DNA from: an uncultured Neomegalonema sp.
GTDB lineage: Bacteria > Pseudomonadota > Alphaproteobacteria > Rhodobacterales > Rhodobacteraceae
Assembly: GCA_937990185.1 (NCBI GenBank)
Contig: CALKBI010000007.1
Location: 1-64,000 of the forward strand
Direction of reading: 5' to 3'
DNA: 64,000 bases
The notes under the pieces are model-generated. The model was not told where the DNA came from. It searched no databases and saw only the letters and a list, made by a program, of their open reading frames with translations. Below are positions 17,826 through 26,997 of this stretch, one piece after another. The number at the start of each line of letters is the position of its first letter. Positions within the stretch are counted from its first letter, which is position 1. The translations under genes and the position numbers were made by a program.

Positions 17826-18986
17826 TCAATCCACCGCGATGCAGGCGGTTTCGTGGGCTTTGATGAAATCCCAGTCCAGCGTTACGCCGAGGCCGGGGCC
17901 GGTCGGGATTGGAACGCATCCATCGGCGTCGACGGCTTCTAACTGATCGCTATACCCGCAGGTATAAATTGGCGGCTGGAGTGAGTTGATCATACCGGGG
18001 CCAACAATACCCATTTCGTAGTAATAGGTGTTGGAAATTGCGGCGAGGCAAGCTCGGTGGATCGGACCTGCGGTATGAATTTGAACGTCAATGCCGAGGG
18101 CTTCGGCAAAGCTGGCGAGCTTCATCGTTGCCGTGATGCCGCCATCTAGTTCGGGGTCGATATGGATAATATCCGTACCGCCAGCGATTAGGAAATCGGC
18201 TTTTTGTTCAAGGCCGCGAATATGTTCTGATACGAGCAGTGGTGTTTTGATAAAGTCGCGTAATTTTTTTTGTCCGAACGCGCTGGCAGAGGCATCGCGG
18301 TAGGGGTCTTCGTACCAGAAAAATCCAAGGTCATCGCAAGCGCGGCCCACTTCGACCGCTTCCATAAACCCTGCAAGAGATGATGCAGGGTCCGTCATCA
18401 GACGCATTTTGTCACCAACCTGATCCCGAACGGTAGTCATGACGTCTATTTCACTTTTGGCAGAGCCATCCCAAAAGCTGTGAATTTTGAAGGCCGGATA
18501 GCCAAGTTCTAGGCAGTGCTGGGCAAAGTCGGCGTAGGCTTGAACAGTATCGAGGCCGCCGGGAGTCTTTTGGCCGGGATATGTGCTGGCATAGGCCGGA
18601 ATGCGGTCCCGAAAACCGCCAAGGAGCTGTGCGACAGAACAGCCATATTTCTTGCCCGCCAGATCCCATAACGCGCCATCAAGAGCGGCAGCTCCGGCCC
18701 GATCAAAATGACGGAAAGCAATTTTGAGATCGTCGAAAATCTTTGTGCGGTGTTCCGCGTCGCGGCCAATCAAAAGTGGTGCCATCTCGACGACTTGGGC
18801 ACAGGTCATTTTGTTCGCCATGTAATGCGGTGCGCATTCTCCGCGCAGGCCATCATCAGTCTCAATGACAACGATGAATTTGGTGGTCGGCAATCGTCCA
18901 CCTTTTTCGAAGGTCATGATGTTCGCGCCGAAATTCTCCAGCTCGTACGTATAGCTGTGAATGGAAATGCGGGTGATGAGGCTCAT
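17826..18986 (-). CDS. Mandelate racemase/muconate lactonizing enzyme family protein (enolase superfamily)
   Basis: 386 residues with the enolase-superfamily arrangement: an N-terminal capping domain (about 1-130) and a modified TIM barrel. Metal ligands are visible in order as Asp in LMTDPASS, Glu in FFWYEDPYRD and Glu in LLVSEHIRG. Acid/base candidates are the KxH motif in FKIHSFWDG at the end of the second strand and His in VQIHTAGPIH. This pattern places it in the mandelate-racemase side of the family, which includes sugar-acid dehydratases. The exact substrate cannot be read from sequence. It converges on the saccharopine dehydrogenase gene with 3 bases between stops and lies 34 bases downstream of the formamidase-like gene. 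Confidence 0.8.
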   Translation of the reverse strand: MSLITRISIHSYTYELENFGANIMTFEKGGRLPTTKFIVVIETDDGLRGECAPHYMANKMTCAQVVEMAPLLIGRDAEHRTKIFDDLKIAFRHFDRAGAAALDGALWDLAGKKYGCSVAQLLGGFRDRIPAYASTYPGQKTPGGLDTVQAYADFAQHCLELGYPAFKIHSFWDGSAKSEIDVMTTVRDQVGDKMRLMTDPASSLAGFMEAVEVGRACDDLGFFWYEDPYRDASASAFGQKKLRDFIKTPLLVSEHIRGLEQKADFLIAGGTDIIHIDPELDGGITATMKLASFAEALGIDVQIHTAGPIHRACLAAISNTYYYEMGIVGPGMINSLQPPIYTCGYSDQLEAVDADGCVPIPTGPGLGVTLDWDFIKAHETACIAVD

Positions 18987-19020
18987 GAAGTGTCCTGACG
19001 CGGTGTTCGGGGGAGAATGT

Positions 19021-19842
19021 CTAGCTGAGTGTCACTAATCCTGTCAGTGCGCTTTCGGGATCAATCAAACCGTCGATGACGTCGAAATGATTGCATCCTT
19101 CGGCCTCGATCCGCTGTGCGGAGACATGCGCGCCCCAGCAATCGGCGAGCATAGCGTTTTGTCGGCGGAACTCGGATAATTCTTCGGCTCCTGCGAGGGC
19201 GATATAATCAAACCCGCCCTTTGGGGTCAGAAAGAGGGGGCTGGAGACGCGGGCTTCTTGCTCGTCGATCTTGAGAACTGAATTCATCTCGACACGCATT
19301 AAGGGCCGTAAATCTGCAACGCCGCTGATTGAGACGATCCGTTCAAGGCGGCTTGCGGCTGCGTCTGTTATCCCGACACCGCTTGCCCCCATCATCGTCG
19401 CAAGATGTCCGCCTGCTGAATGGCCGCAAACCACTAAGGGTCCGTCCGGTACTGCAGTACTTGCTGTCCCCACGGCATCGACCATTTGCCGGACAATGCC
19501 ACCGATATTGAGATCAGGGCAGAGGGTATAGCTCGGCAGGGCCACGGCCCAGCCGTTTGCCAGTGGACCAGCGGCGAGATGGCTGAAATATTCCCGCCCG
19601 AAATAGCTCCACCACCCACCATGAATGAAGACACAAAGACCTTTCGCTGTGCCGGATGGCCGGTAGAGGTCGACCCTTTCCCGCTCAGCCTCTCCATAAG
19701 CGATATCTTCGGGGGCATGATTGGCCCTGAACGCGGCGGCGTCGCGGCCCCATGCGTAAAAAATCTCTTCGTATTTGGGTACTGCTGCCCGATTGTCGTA
19801 GGCAGCCGTCCAATCGACAATTTGTTCCCAATTTGTTTTCAT
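19021..19842 (-). CDS. Alpha/beta hydrolase, kynurenine-formamidase-like
   Basis: 273 residues. The oxyanion-hole motif HGGWW (in VFIHGGWWSYFG) and the nucleophile elbow GHSAGGHLA identify a hormone-sensitive-lipase/arylformamidase type alpha/beta hydrolase. The N-terminal region with YDNRAAVPKYEEIFYAW resembles the animal-type AFMID family that hydrolyses N-formylkynurenine. The final His is likely in EGCNHFDVID. No other tryptophan-catabolic gene is adjacent, so the substrate may be a different amide or ester. It is transcribed ahead of the enolase-superfamily gene (34-base gap), and the pair may share a transcript. It is divergent from pckA. Confidence 0.75.
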   Translation of the reverse strand: MKTNWEQIVDWTAAYDNRAAVPKYEEIFYAWGRDAAAFRANHAPEDIAYGEAERERVDLYRPSGTAKGLCVFIHGGWWSYFGREYFSHLAAGPLANGWAVALPSYTLCPDLNIGGIVRQMVDAVGTASTAVPDGPLVVCGHSAGGHLATMMGASGVGITDAAASRLERIVSISGVADLRPLMRVEMNSVLKIDEQEARVSSPLFLTPKGGFDYIALAGAEELSEFRRQNAMLADCWGAHVSAQRIEAEGCNHFDVIDGLIDPESALTGLVTLS

Positions 19843-19989
19843 TCGTGCGACCTTTACGCAAATTCATGAATCTCAATCGAAGACAACCTAACATTATGAC
19901 TTTCGCAACACTGCAGTGGTTGTTAGGCACGAACAGAAAAATTCGGACAGAGATTCTGTTCAGGGTATACCGTCGCGGAGGACTAAAGC

Positions 19990-21582
19990 GTGCAAGAGAT
20001 TGGGATCAGAAACGAGTCGCTTTCGCTCGGAATTGAGGCAGACGCCGTTCATTACAACGATTTGCCCCCATCACTTGTAGAACAGGCTCTTCAAAACGGA
20101 GAAGGGCAGCTTGCTCCGGGTGGTGCTTTTCTTGCGCTTACAGGACAGCATACGGGCCGCTCGCCAAAAGATAAATTTACCGTCCGCGATGCAACCACAG
20201 AGACGACGGTCGATTGGGACAATAACGCTTCGATGACAGCGGAGCATTTCGATACGCTCCACGCTGATATGATCGCCCATGCAAAGGGATCGAGACTCTA
20301 CGTTCAGGATTTGGCTTGTGGAGCCGATCCAACGCATCAGATCAAGGTGCGGTTTATCAACGAGCTTGCGTGGCACATGCTGTTTATTCGGAACATGATG
20401 CGCCGTCCTGAACAACAAGAATTGGCTGCGTTTCAGAATGAATGGACAGTGCTTAATCTGCCATCCTTTAAGGCGGACCCCGCTCGCCACGGATGCCGTT
20501 CGGAAACTGTCATCGCGGTGTCCTTTACGAAAAAGACCGTTTTGATTGGCTGCACCTCCTATGGTGGTGAGAATAAGAAGTCGATCTTTGGTGTGATGAA
20601 CTATGTGCTGCCTGAAAAGGGCATTATGCCAATGCACTGTTCAGCGAACCACGCCACCGGAAACCCCGATGATGCGGCGGTTTTCTTTGGTCTTTCTGGA
20701 ACCGGTAAAACGACACTATCGGCGGACCCAAACCGGACGCTGCTTGGCGATGATGAGCATGGCTGGTCGGACAGTGGAATTTTTAATTTCGAGGGCGGTT
20801 GTTACGCGAAGACAATCAACCTGCGCCGCGAGGCTGAGCCTGAGATCTACGATACCTGCTCGAAATTCGGGTCTGTGCTTGAGAATGTGGTGATGGACCC
20901 GGTGACGCGGGAGCTGGATTTTGACGATGGCTCGCTGACGCAAAATACGCGTGTTTGCTACCCACTTGACATGATCCCGAACGCATCCGAGACATCTGTG
21001 GGCGGGGTTCCAAAAAATATCGTGATGCTCACCTGTGATGCTTTTGGTGTGTTGCCTCCGATTGCCCGTCTGACCCCGGCGCAGGCGCAATATCACTTTC
21101 TATCGGGCTTTACGGCTAAAGTTGCCGGAACTGAGAAAGGGGTCACAGACCCTGAGCCGACATTCTCAACGTGTTTCGGCGCTCCCTTTATGCCGCGTCG
21201 TCCCAGTGAATATGGCGATTTGCTCAAGAAGAAGATTGCTGAAACCGGCGCGACGTGCTGGTTGGTGAATACCGGCTGGACCGGCGGCGCACATGGTGTC
21301 GGGTCGCGGATGCCTATTCTTGTGACACGGACATTGTTGACGGCGGCTCTCAATGGATCGCTTAATAACGCTGAATTCCGTAAGGATGACTTCTTCGGCT
21401 TTGACGTGCCTAAGGCTGTTCCGGATGTTTCGACCGTCATTCTCGATCCGCGCCAAACATGGTCGGATGCTGCGGCGTATGATGCCCAGGCTAAGAAGTT
21501 GGTGCAGATGTTCATCGACAACTTCGCCAAATATGAAGCCGATGTGGATGCGGATGTCATGGCTGCCGCGCCAGTGATTTAA
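19990..21582 (+). CDS. pckA: Phosphoenolpyruvate carboxykinase (ATP)
   Basis: 530 residues, normal for the ATP-dependent enzyme. It converts oxaloacetate plus ATP to PEP plus CO2 at the start of gluconeogenesis. Visible sites are [12 protein letters not shown], the P-loop [11 protein letters not shown], the metal-binding LLGDDEHGW, and the adenine-side NTGWTGG. The start is GTG 19990, chosen because GCGGAGG lies 8 bases before it. The 147-base upstream gap contains a perfect CACTGCAGTG palindrome (19909-19918) inside a looser CCTAACA/TGTTAGG inverted repeat (19887-19893, 19921-19927), a possible operator. In many alphaproteobacteria chvI-chvG lies divergently beside pckA; here a formamidase-like gene takes that place. 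Confidence 0.96.
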   Translation: MQEIGIRNESLSLGIEADAVHYNDLPPSLVEQALQNGEGQLAPGGAFLALTGQHTGRSPKDKFTVRDATTETTVDWDNNASMTAEHFDTLHADMIAHAKGSRLYVQDLACGADPTHQIKVRFINELAWHMLFIRNMMRRPEQQELAAFQNEWTVLNLPSFKADPARHGCRSETVIAVSFTKKTVLIGCTSYGGENKKSIFGVMNYVLPEKGIMPMHCSANHATGNPDDAAVFFGLSGTGKTTLSADPNRTLLGDDEHGWSDSGIFNFEGGCYAKTINLRREAEPEIYDTCSKFGSVLENVVMDPVTRELDFDDGSLTQNTRVCYPLDMIPNASETSVGGVPKNIVMLTCDAFGVLPPIARLTPAQAQYHFLSGFTAKVAGTEKGVTDPEPTFSTCFGAPFMPRRPSEYGDLLKKKIAETGATCWLVNTGWTGGAHGVGSRMPILVTRTLLTAALNGSLNNAEFRKDDFFGFDVPKAVPDVSTVILDPRQTWSDAAAYDAQAKKLVQMFIDNFAKYEADVDADVMAAAPVI

Positions 21583-21902
21583 TTATCACTTCTGCGCTTC
21601 GCTTAGAAATATCCGGTGGTTCGCGTCGTGAATGCGATTCACCGGATACCTGATTAATTCGCTGATTTGCTCTGCGCGCAGGATTAAAAAGCAATCCAGG
21701 TTGATTAGACTCTGTTGCATACTCAATGAGCCAGGTGTTTGCGCCAAGTGTCGCGCGAAACCTGACACTCGATGATCTATATTAAACGCAATGCGCTCTA
21801 ATCGTAATTGACTCCGACAAAAATTTGAGTCTTGGCAATAAATCGTTTACGATTCGGACAGCGTCCAAATAAGTGACGTATTGATTGAGCCAGGAGAACC
21901 TC
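21583..21902. other. 320-base gap after pckA with a hairpin and a palindromic repeat
   Basis: There is no convincing gene here. TATCCGGTG (21610-21618) pairs with CACCGGATA (21640-21648); the 21-base loop contains a further TTCGC/GCGA pairing. It may mark the 3' end of the pckA transcript but lacks a T run. Around 21747-21772, AGTGTC/GACACT forms a second hairpin that overlaps the left copy of the inverted repeat described next. The promoter of the YQAP gene should lie in the last 100 bases, but no clear box is seen. Confidence 0.5.
21753..21772 (-). repeat. Left copy of a 20-bp inverted repeat flanking the YQAP gene
   Basis: The sequence GCGCGAAACCTGACACTCGA matches the reverse complement of 22891-22910 at 19 of 20 positions. 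The two copies face each other across about 1.1 kb holding one gene. Confidence 0.7.
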
Positions 21903-22877
21903 ATGTCCTTTAGAGTCAGTGGTGCATTAGCCACGGCGGTGACACTTGCGCTGACCAGCGCAGTGGCTGCACAGAGCAATATCACCTATTATCAACAGCT
22001 TCCGAATGGATATCAGACCGGTACGATCGCGCCAGCCGCAACGAGCACGTATCAAGCGCCTATCACGGCGAATACGTATCAAGCTCCTGCCCAAGTTAAC
22101 ACGTACCAAGCGCCCGTAACGACACAGCAAACTGTGGGTCAAACGATCTACACCGCGCCATCAATCACGTATAGCACGCAGCAACAGCCCACGATTTCGG
22201 CTCCGCAAAGTGTGACGACAACTTACTCGAATACGACGCCAAGTTATGCGTCACCTTACAAGCCTACGGCGCAAACTGGTGCGCCAGCGCCTACACAGAC
22301 ATATGTGCAAACGCCGGGGCAGACTTATCAGCAACCAAATTTTGCCGCTGCGCCGCAACCGCAGCCCCATACCATTCCTCAACCTGCGAAGACCGCAATA
22401 CGGTCAGTTCCAGACTCGACGGCTCCGTCTGCAGGGGGTGAATTGCAGGATACCGATGCTTGGGCGTTCAATCTGGCGCGCTTCTATCCGGCAGTTCAGG
22501 CTTGCTTGCGCAAAAGCAGCGTTAAGAACCCTGTGATTGCGAATATTCAGGTTCAAGGCGACAAAACGAAAATGCTAATCGGTGAAGGCGGCTCGTCGAG
22601 TTTCTCGACTTGTGCAACGGGTCTGACGGGTACGGTTGTCAAAGCAAAAAGTGATATCAACTCCTTACCATCTGCGTTTTTCGCACCTCTTGGGTCGACT
22701 TTTACAGTTTCCCCGGATCGTCCTTTCCAGCCTATCGTTGATACAGATCAACGTGTTATCGGATGGTTGGTGCGGACACAGCCAACACGTGCTGTCAATC
22801 AATTCGGTCAAGCCGTTGGCTTTGACGGTCAGTTTATTCCGCCTGTGATGGTCAACACCAATGTCGGCAAAAGCTGA
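21903..22877 (+). CDS. Secreted protein with Tyr-Gln-Ala-Pro repeats, unknown function
   Basis: 324 residues. The start is ATG 21903, with AGGAG 8 bases before it; a TTG codon at 21885 is in frame but less likely. A signal peptide (cleavage near AVAAQ, residue about 23) exports the protein. The first 150 residues are low complexity, rich in Thr, Gln, Pro and Tyr, with three close TYQAP repeats and many related QxP elements, and are probably disordered. From about residue 185 to the end there is a compact domain with two Cys (in QACLRKSS and SFSTCATG), which may form a disulfide. I do not recognise this domain. It may be an envelope or surface protein with a flexible stalk. A strong hairpin follows the stop, and 20-bp inverted repeats flank the gene. 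Confidence 0.7.
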   Translation: MSFRVSGALATAVTLALTSAVAAQSNITYYQQLPNGYQTGTIAPAATSTYQAPITANTYQAPAQVNTYQAPVTTQQTVGQTIYTAPSITYSTQQQPTISAPQSVTTTYSNTTPSYASPYKPTAQTGAPAPTQTYVQTPGQTYQQPNFAAAPQPQPHTIPQPAKTAIRSVPDSTAPSAGGELQDTDAWAFNLARFYPAVQACLRKSSVKNPVIANIQVQGDKTKMLIGEGGSSSFSTCATGLTGTVVKAKSDINSLPSAFFAPLGSTFTVSPDRPFQPIVDTDQRVIGWLVRTQPTRAVNQFGQAVGFDGQFIPPVMVNTNVGKS

Positions 22878-22889
22878 TTAATGCGGATT

Positions 22890-22938
22890 ATCGAGTGTCA
22901 GGTTTCTCGCCAAGAATGGTAAGAAACCTGATTTCGAT
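22890..22938 (+). repeat. Hairpin after the YQAP gene containing the right copy of the inverted repeat
   Basis: TCAGGTTTCT (22898-22907) pairs perfectly with AGAAACCTGA (22922-22931), and outside a small internal loop ATCGA pairs with TCGAT, giving a 15-bp stem. The left arm is part of the 20-bp copy at 22891-22910 that faces 21753-21772. There is no T run, so it may protect the 3' end of an mRNA rather than terminate transcription. Confidence 0.65.
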
Positions 22939-22978
22939 GTTTAGAAGTTATGCCTAAACGTAATAGGCGCTAACCTGA

Positions 22979-23983
22979 TCAATCCCCAAAATGATCCATC
23001 TTAATTTTTTCGGTTGCTCTTAACTGAGCAGCCGCTCCGGACAACAGTGCGGCCACGCGGTCGAGCTGTCCGGCGAAGCCATCCCGATCATCGCTAAAAT
23101 CAAAATCCTGCAATTGTGTGCTTAAGCTCTCGCGTCCCATCCACGCGATGTGGCGGGCGTATTCACTGGCCGCGATGGTCTCGGGGTCAACCAACGAAAG
23201 CTGATCGAAGCGCGTGTAATCGGGATAGCTCATGTCGGCGGGGACATAGCCGTTGACGAGGGTGATCCGCTCGCCTTCTTCGCGCAGACCTTTGGCGCGG
23301 TGCACAACCATATTGCCTTGTTGCAAAACGCCATAGCCTGCGCCGGGAATGTCGGCTTGCATGATCTTATCTTCTGGCAAGTCCTGCCCTGCGTCTTTCA
23401 GGGCGCGCACTTCATCTGCCGTGCCGTTGAAATACTCGAACTCGCCCCCTTCAATCTTGTTGGGATCGGTTACGAACAATACGAAATCGACGCGCAGGGT
23501 ATCGACATGCCATTTATCGACATTCTCTCCGACTTTCAGCGGATTGTAGTTCAGGTGACCCAGTTGATGCGGCATCGTGTGTGGATGCATTGGCGCACCG
23601 CACATTGCTGATATAGCTTCGGTCAATTCCGGAGCCATGCAGAAATCGCGCAGGAATTGCGATTGGTACACGCCGCCCCGAACCGAGCGGGAAACTCGCT
23701 CGCCGGATGCACGGATATAAGGCGATAGCCCCCGCGCGACTTCCAGCAAACACGCGGCGCCTTCATCACTTAAGATGCGGAATGTCGAGGTAATCCCGAG
23801 ATCAGTGGGACAGGCTGCAATAGTTTCTTCGGAATATCCGAGCGCATCCAGCCGCGTTATTTGGGTCGGCATTTCCAGCGCCAAATGCTTGGCGGCATCA
23901 AAGACCGGCTCATTCTCAAGACGAGGATAGCCTGTCGGTTGCGGACGTGGGAACTCAAGCGGTTGTGCAATAGACGGCATCAT
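22979..23983 (-). CDS. Fe(II)/2-oxoglutarate-type dioxygenase-like protein
   Basis: 334 residues from ATG 23983, which follows a GAGGAG box; an ATG at 24016 is in frame but has no such box. The double-stranded beta-helix iron facial triad can be read as His159 and Asp161 in KWHVDTLRVDF and His228 in MVVHRAKG, with Arg239 in GERITLVNGYV as the likely 2-oxoglutarate ligand. These positions are those of phytanoyl/prolyl-hydroxylase-like enzymes, but I cannot name the substrate. It follows the CoA-transferase gene after 56 bases on the same strand, so the pair may act on one carboxylic acid, for example activation and oxidation. No membrane or signal segment is seen. Confidence 0.62.
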   Translation of the reverse strand: MMPSIAQPLEFPRPQPTGYPRLENEPVFDAAKHLALEMPTQITRLDALGYSEETIAACPTDLGITSTFRILSDEGAACLLEVARGLSPYIRASGERVSRSVRGGVYQSQFLRDFCMAPELTEAISAMCGAPMHPHTMPHQLGHLNYNPLKVGENVDKWHVDTLRVDFVLFVTDPNKIEGGEFEYFNGTADEVRALKDAGQDLPEDKIMQADIPGAGYGVLQQGNMVVHRAKGLREEGERITLVNGYVPADMSYPDYTRFDQLSLVDPETIAASEYARHIAWMGRESLSTQLQDFDFSDDRDGFAGQLDRVAALLSGAAAQLRATEKIKMDHFGD

Positions 23984-24039
23984 TACTCTCCTCAATCTAG
24001 AGATATGATGGATCAATCAAAACCGCGCTTTGTCAATGA

Positions 24040-25233
24040 TCAGCTTTCGCCTTTCCATCCGATTTCGCGCAGGATTTCGTCGGTATGTTCGCCGAGGCGC
24101 GGTGCGCCTTTGTCGAGTGCTAATTCTGCATCCGAAAACCGCAGCGGCGAGCGGACGTACGGCTTTGTACCGCCTTTTACCCCCGTATGCGGTAAATCCA
24201 CGACCAAGCCACGATGTTGGATGTGCGGATCTTCAAACGCTTGCGCGACCGAGTTTATTGGACCCGCCGGAACCCCGGCATTTTCCAAAGTTGCGAGCAA
24301 AACATCGCGCTCAATCGCGCCGCAGAGCGCGGCTAAAGCTTCGGTTAAGGCATCACGGTTTGCAACGCGGGTTGCGTTGGTCAGGAACCGTTCATCATCC
24401 GCCATTTCTGGCGCGCCGAGTGCCTCTACAAACCTGCGAAATTGGCTATCATTTCCGCAAGTCACAATGATCGGGAAATCAGCGCATTGAAACGATTGAT
24501 AAGGCGCAATCGCGGGATGGTAATTGCCTGTGCGTTTTGGTGAACGCCCCGTGCTGAGATAGCTTTGCGCTTGATTGGCCAGCACTGCTGTCATCGTATC
24601 CAGCAAAGCCATATCTATATGCTGACCCTTGCCGGTTTTCTCGCGATGCAGCAACGCCGCCTCAATCGCGATCACTCCGTAAAGGCCGGTGAAGATATCG
24701 GCAAAGGCAACGCCGATCCGTTGTGGATCACCATCCGGCTCGCCCGTCAGGTCCATAATGCCGCTCATGCCCTGAATGATGTAGTCATAGCCCGCGCGCG
24801 GCGCATACGGCCCGTCCTGTCCGAAGCCTGTCACGGAACATGTAATCAGCCTCGGGTTCACCGTGCTTAATCCGTCATGGTCGAGTCCGTATTTGGCCAA
24901 GCCGCCGAGTTTAAAGTTTTCGACCAAGACATCGGCTTTGGCCGCGAGGCGCTTAATAATCTCTTGTCCATCTTCTGTGCGAAAATCTACGACGATAGAA
25001 CGCTTGCCGCGATTGGCCGCATGGAAATACGCCGCGTCAAGGCGTTCGTCTTCTTCGCCCTCGACCCAAGGCGGCCCCCAACTGCGCGTATCATCACCGC
25101 CCGCGCTTTCGACCTTGATCACGTCAGCGCCCAAATCCGAAAGGGTCTGTCCGATCCATGGCCCTGCGAGAACCCGCGCCATATCCAGCACCCGCAATCC
25201 GGCGAGGGGGTGTTTTGAAATCTGTTCTGTCAT
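24040..25233 (-). CDS. CaiB/BaiF (class III) CoA-transferase
   Basis: 397 residues. Family III CoA-transferases move CoA between acyl acids. The recognisable blocks are LRVLDMARVLAGPW, GADVIKVE, NRGKRSIVVDF, NFKLGGLAKYGL, the active-site region GVAFADIFTGLYG with the catalytic Asp, and TGKGQHIDMALLDTM. Length is normal. Substrates in this family range from formyl and oxalyl to carnitine, succinyl and mesaconyl groups, and cannot be told apart here. It is first in a probable two-gene unit with the dioxygenase-like gene and is divergent from the ankyrin gene. Confidence 0.88.
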   Translation of the reverse strand: MTEQISKHPLAGLRVLDMARVLAGPWIGQTLSDLGADVIKVESAGGDDTRSWGPPWVEGEEDERLDAAYFHAANRGKRSIVVDFRTEDGQEIIKRLAAKADVLVENFKLGGLAKYGLDHDGLSTVNPRLITCSVTGFGQDGPYAPRAGYDYIIQGMSGIMDLTGEPDGDPQRIGVAFADIFTGLYGVIAIEAALLHREKTGKGQHIDMALLDTMTAVLANQAQSYLSTGRSPKRTGNYHPAIAPYQSFQCADFPIIVTCGNDSQFRRFVEALGAPEMADDERFLTNATRVANRDALTEALAALCGAIERDVLLATLENAGVPAGPINSVAQAFEDPHIQHRGLVVDLPHTGVKGGTKPYVRSPLRFSDAELALDKGAPRLGEHTDEILREIGWKGES

Positions 25234-25386
25234 GGAGACAGCCTTAGCTCATCTCGGCCCTTTGAAAAAGTAGGCTTCGCATAGGGAAGGAATGATGATG
25301 CTGGACACTCTCGCCAGGAGTCATGCAATGATCATACATAACGGTCTTTTCACAAAGGCAGGTCTTTAGATTTCTGGGGTGATCCA

Positions 25387-26052
25387 ATGGTTCGTGCTTT
25401 CATTTTTGTGGCTTCTTTGATGTTTGCTGGTCCGGCACTTGCGCAAACCGCCCCCTCCCCATCCGAAATTGCCTCTTATTCAGGGCTGCATCTTGCGGCG
25501 CATGAAGGAGATGTGGATGAGATCATGCGCCTGATTGCCTCGGGCGCAGAGCTTGAAGCGCGCGATGGGTCGGGGCGGACCCCTGCGCATGTTGCGGCCT
25601 TTGCATCCCATGACGATGCGCTCAGGGCGCTTGCGAAGGGCGGCGCGGACATGAACGCTTTCGAAAACCGCGTCTATGACGTTCTAACGATTGCTGCCGT
25701 CGCGAATGACCCTGAGATGGTGTCGCTTGCGATGGAACTCGGCAACAAGCCTGATTTGGTCACCAGCATTTATGACGGCACGGCTCTGATCGCTGCTGCC
25801 CATCTCGGACATCATGATGTTGTCGCGCGCCTCGTTAAGGGCGGTGCGCCGCTTGATCACGTTAATAACCTTGTGTGGACAGCTTTGATGGAAGCAGTTG
25901 TGCTGGGCGATGGTGGTTCGGATCATATCAAAACCGTACAGATACTCGTTGAAGCGGGCGCGGATAAATCCATTACCGACCGCAATGGGATAACGCCTTT
26001 AGAGCACGCCCAAACACGCGGCTACGATGAGATCATTGAAATTTTAAAGTAG
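25387..26052 (+). CDS. Periplasmic ankyrin-repeat protein
   Basis: 221 residues. A signal peptide ending in ALA-Q sends the protein to the periplasm. The rest is about five ankyrin repeats of 33 residues, each with helix-turn-helix elements such as SGRTPAHVAAFASHDDAL, YDGTALIAAAHLGHHDVV and NGITPLEHAQTRGYDEII. Ankyrin repeats bind other proteins; in proteobacteria small secreted ones sit beside catalases or act as inhibitors, but no partner gene is adjacent here. It is a single-gene unit. The function is unknown beyond protein binding. Confidence 0.85.
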   Translation: MVRAFIFVASLMFAGPALAQTAPSPSEIASYSGLHLAAHEGDVDEIMRLIASGAELEARDGSGRTPAHVAAFASHDDALRALAKGGADMNAFENRVYDVLTIAAVANDPEMVSLAMELGNKPDLVTSIYDGTALIAAAHLGHHDVVARLVKGGAPLDHVNNLVWTALMEAVVLGDGGSDHIKTVQILVEAGADKSITDRNGITPLEHAQTRGYDEIIEILK

Positions 26053-26265
26053 TCGGCAGGGCGTTTCTTTGAACGCTTGCCTGTCGTGACACCGTGCGAG
26101 ACGCCGAATTAATCATTCTGCGGGGGCCGTAACCGGCTGTTTACTATAAAAAGTTACATATACGCATCTTACAATCACAAGGTTGTGTACCCATATAGGT
26201 TGTACAAGACCAATAAGCGATGGCGGCGAAAGCCCAATGAAATCATCGCGTGACAGAGGATGCCG

Positions 26266-26967
26266 ATGACGCTCGACCTATTTTTCAGCCCGCAGATGCA
26301 ACCTTTCGCTGTTTCTTTGGGCGTGGTCATTGGAATGGTCGTGCTGGAACTGGTGATGATGCTGATGGGCGCCAGTATTCTTGGCGGCGATTCTGACGTC
26401 TCGCTTGACGGTGAACCGGGTCTTGATGTCGATGCGGGTTTTGACGCGGAAGCAGGCTTTGAAGCCGATCTCGAAGGGGCAGAAGCGGTTTCCGGCGGCG
26501 CTGGAGCAGGCGGCATTGCGGGTTGGCTTGGCCTCGGCGAAGCCCCCTTCGCAATTTGGTTGGCCGGATTTTTAACGGCCTTCGGCTTGGCTGGCTACAC
26601 TCTGCAAGCAGTGCTGAACGTGATTATCGGTGCGCCGCTGCCAGCGCTTATTGCTTCGGTTATTGCCTTGCCCGTTGCCCTTGCGATCAGCGCCCGCTTT
26701 GCGCGGTTTATTGGTCGGATCATGCCAAAGTTGGAAACGATAGCAATTTCCAGCCGTTCTTACGGCGGACGGCGGGGCGTGATCACTGTTGGTACAGCGC
26801 GGCGCGGCAACCCTGCTCAAGCGCGCCTGACTGACGGTTACGGCAATATGCACTACGCGATGATCGAGCCGATGAAAGACGAAGACGCCTTTCCGCAAGG
26901 AACCGAAATCGCAACGATCCGCCTGAGTGATGGATCGCTCCGCGCCATACGCATTGACGACGACTAA
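26266..26967 (+). CDS. yqiJ: YqiJ-like inner-membrane protein with OB-fold (NfeD-type) C-terminus
   Basis: 233 residues. Membrane helices lie near residues 10-35, 95-115 and 120-150; between the first two is an acidic, Gly/Asp/Ala-rich stretch (about 45-90). The C-terminal 80 residues, with YGGRRGVITVGTARRG and ARLTDGYGNMHYAMIEP, look like the OB-fold of NfeD/YqiJ proteins. YqiJ/NfeD proteins pair with flotillin-like SPFH proteins, and a YqiK-type flotillin starts 30 bases downstream, so this is a yqiJ-yqiK unit. ATG 26266 suits the AGAGGA box better than ATG 26260. Confidence 0.8.
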   Translation: MTLDLFFSPQMQPFAVSLGVVIGMVVLELVMMLMGASILGGDSDVSLDGEPGLDVDAGFDAEAGFEADLEGAEAVSGGAGAGGIAGWLGLGEAPFAIWLAGFLTAFGLAGYTLQAVLNVIIGAPLPALIASVIALPVALAISARFARFIGRIMPKLETIAISSRSYGGRRGVITVGTARRGNPAQARLTDGYGNMHYAMIEPMKDEDAFPQGTEIATIRLSDGSLRAIRIDDD

Positions 26968-26997
26968 CCGACCTGAATTTCAAACAAGGAGACATTG

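Noticed and set aside
22040-22140. CRISPR-like or tandem DNA repeat in the YQAP gene
   Set aside because: The similarity is at protein level (TYQAP units), the DNA copies differ and there are no regular spacers.
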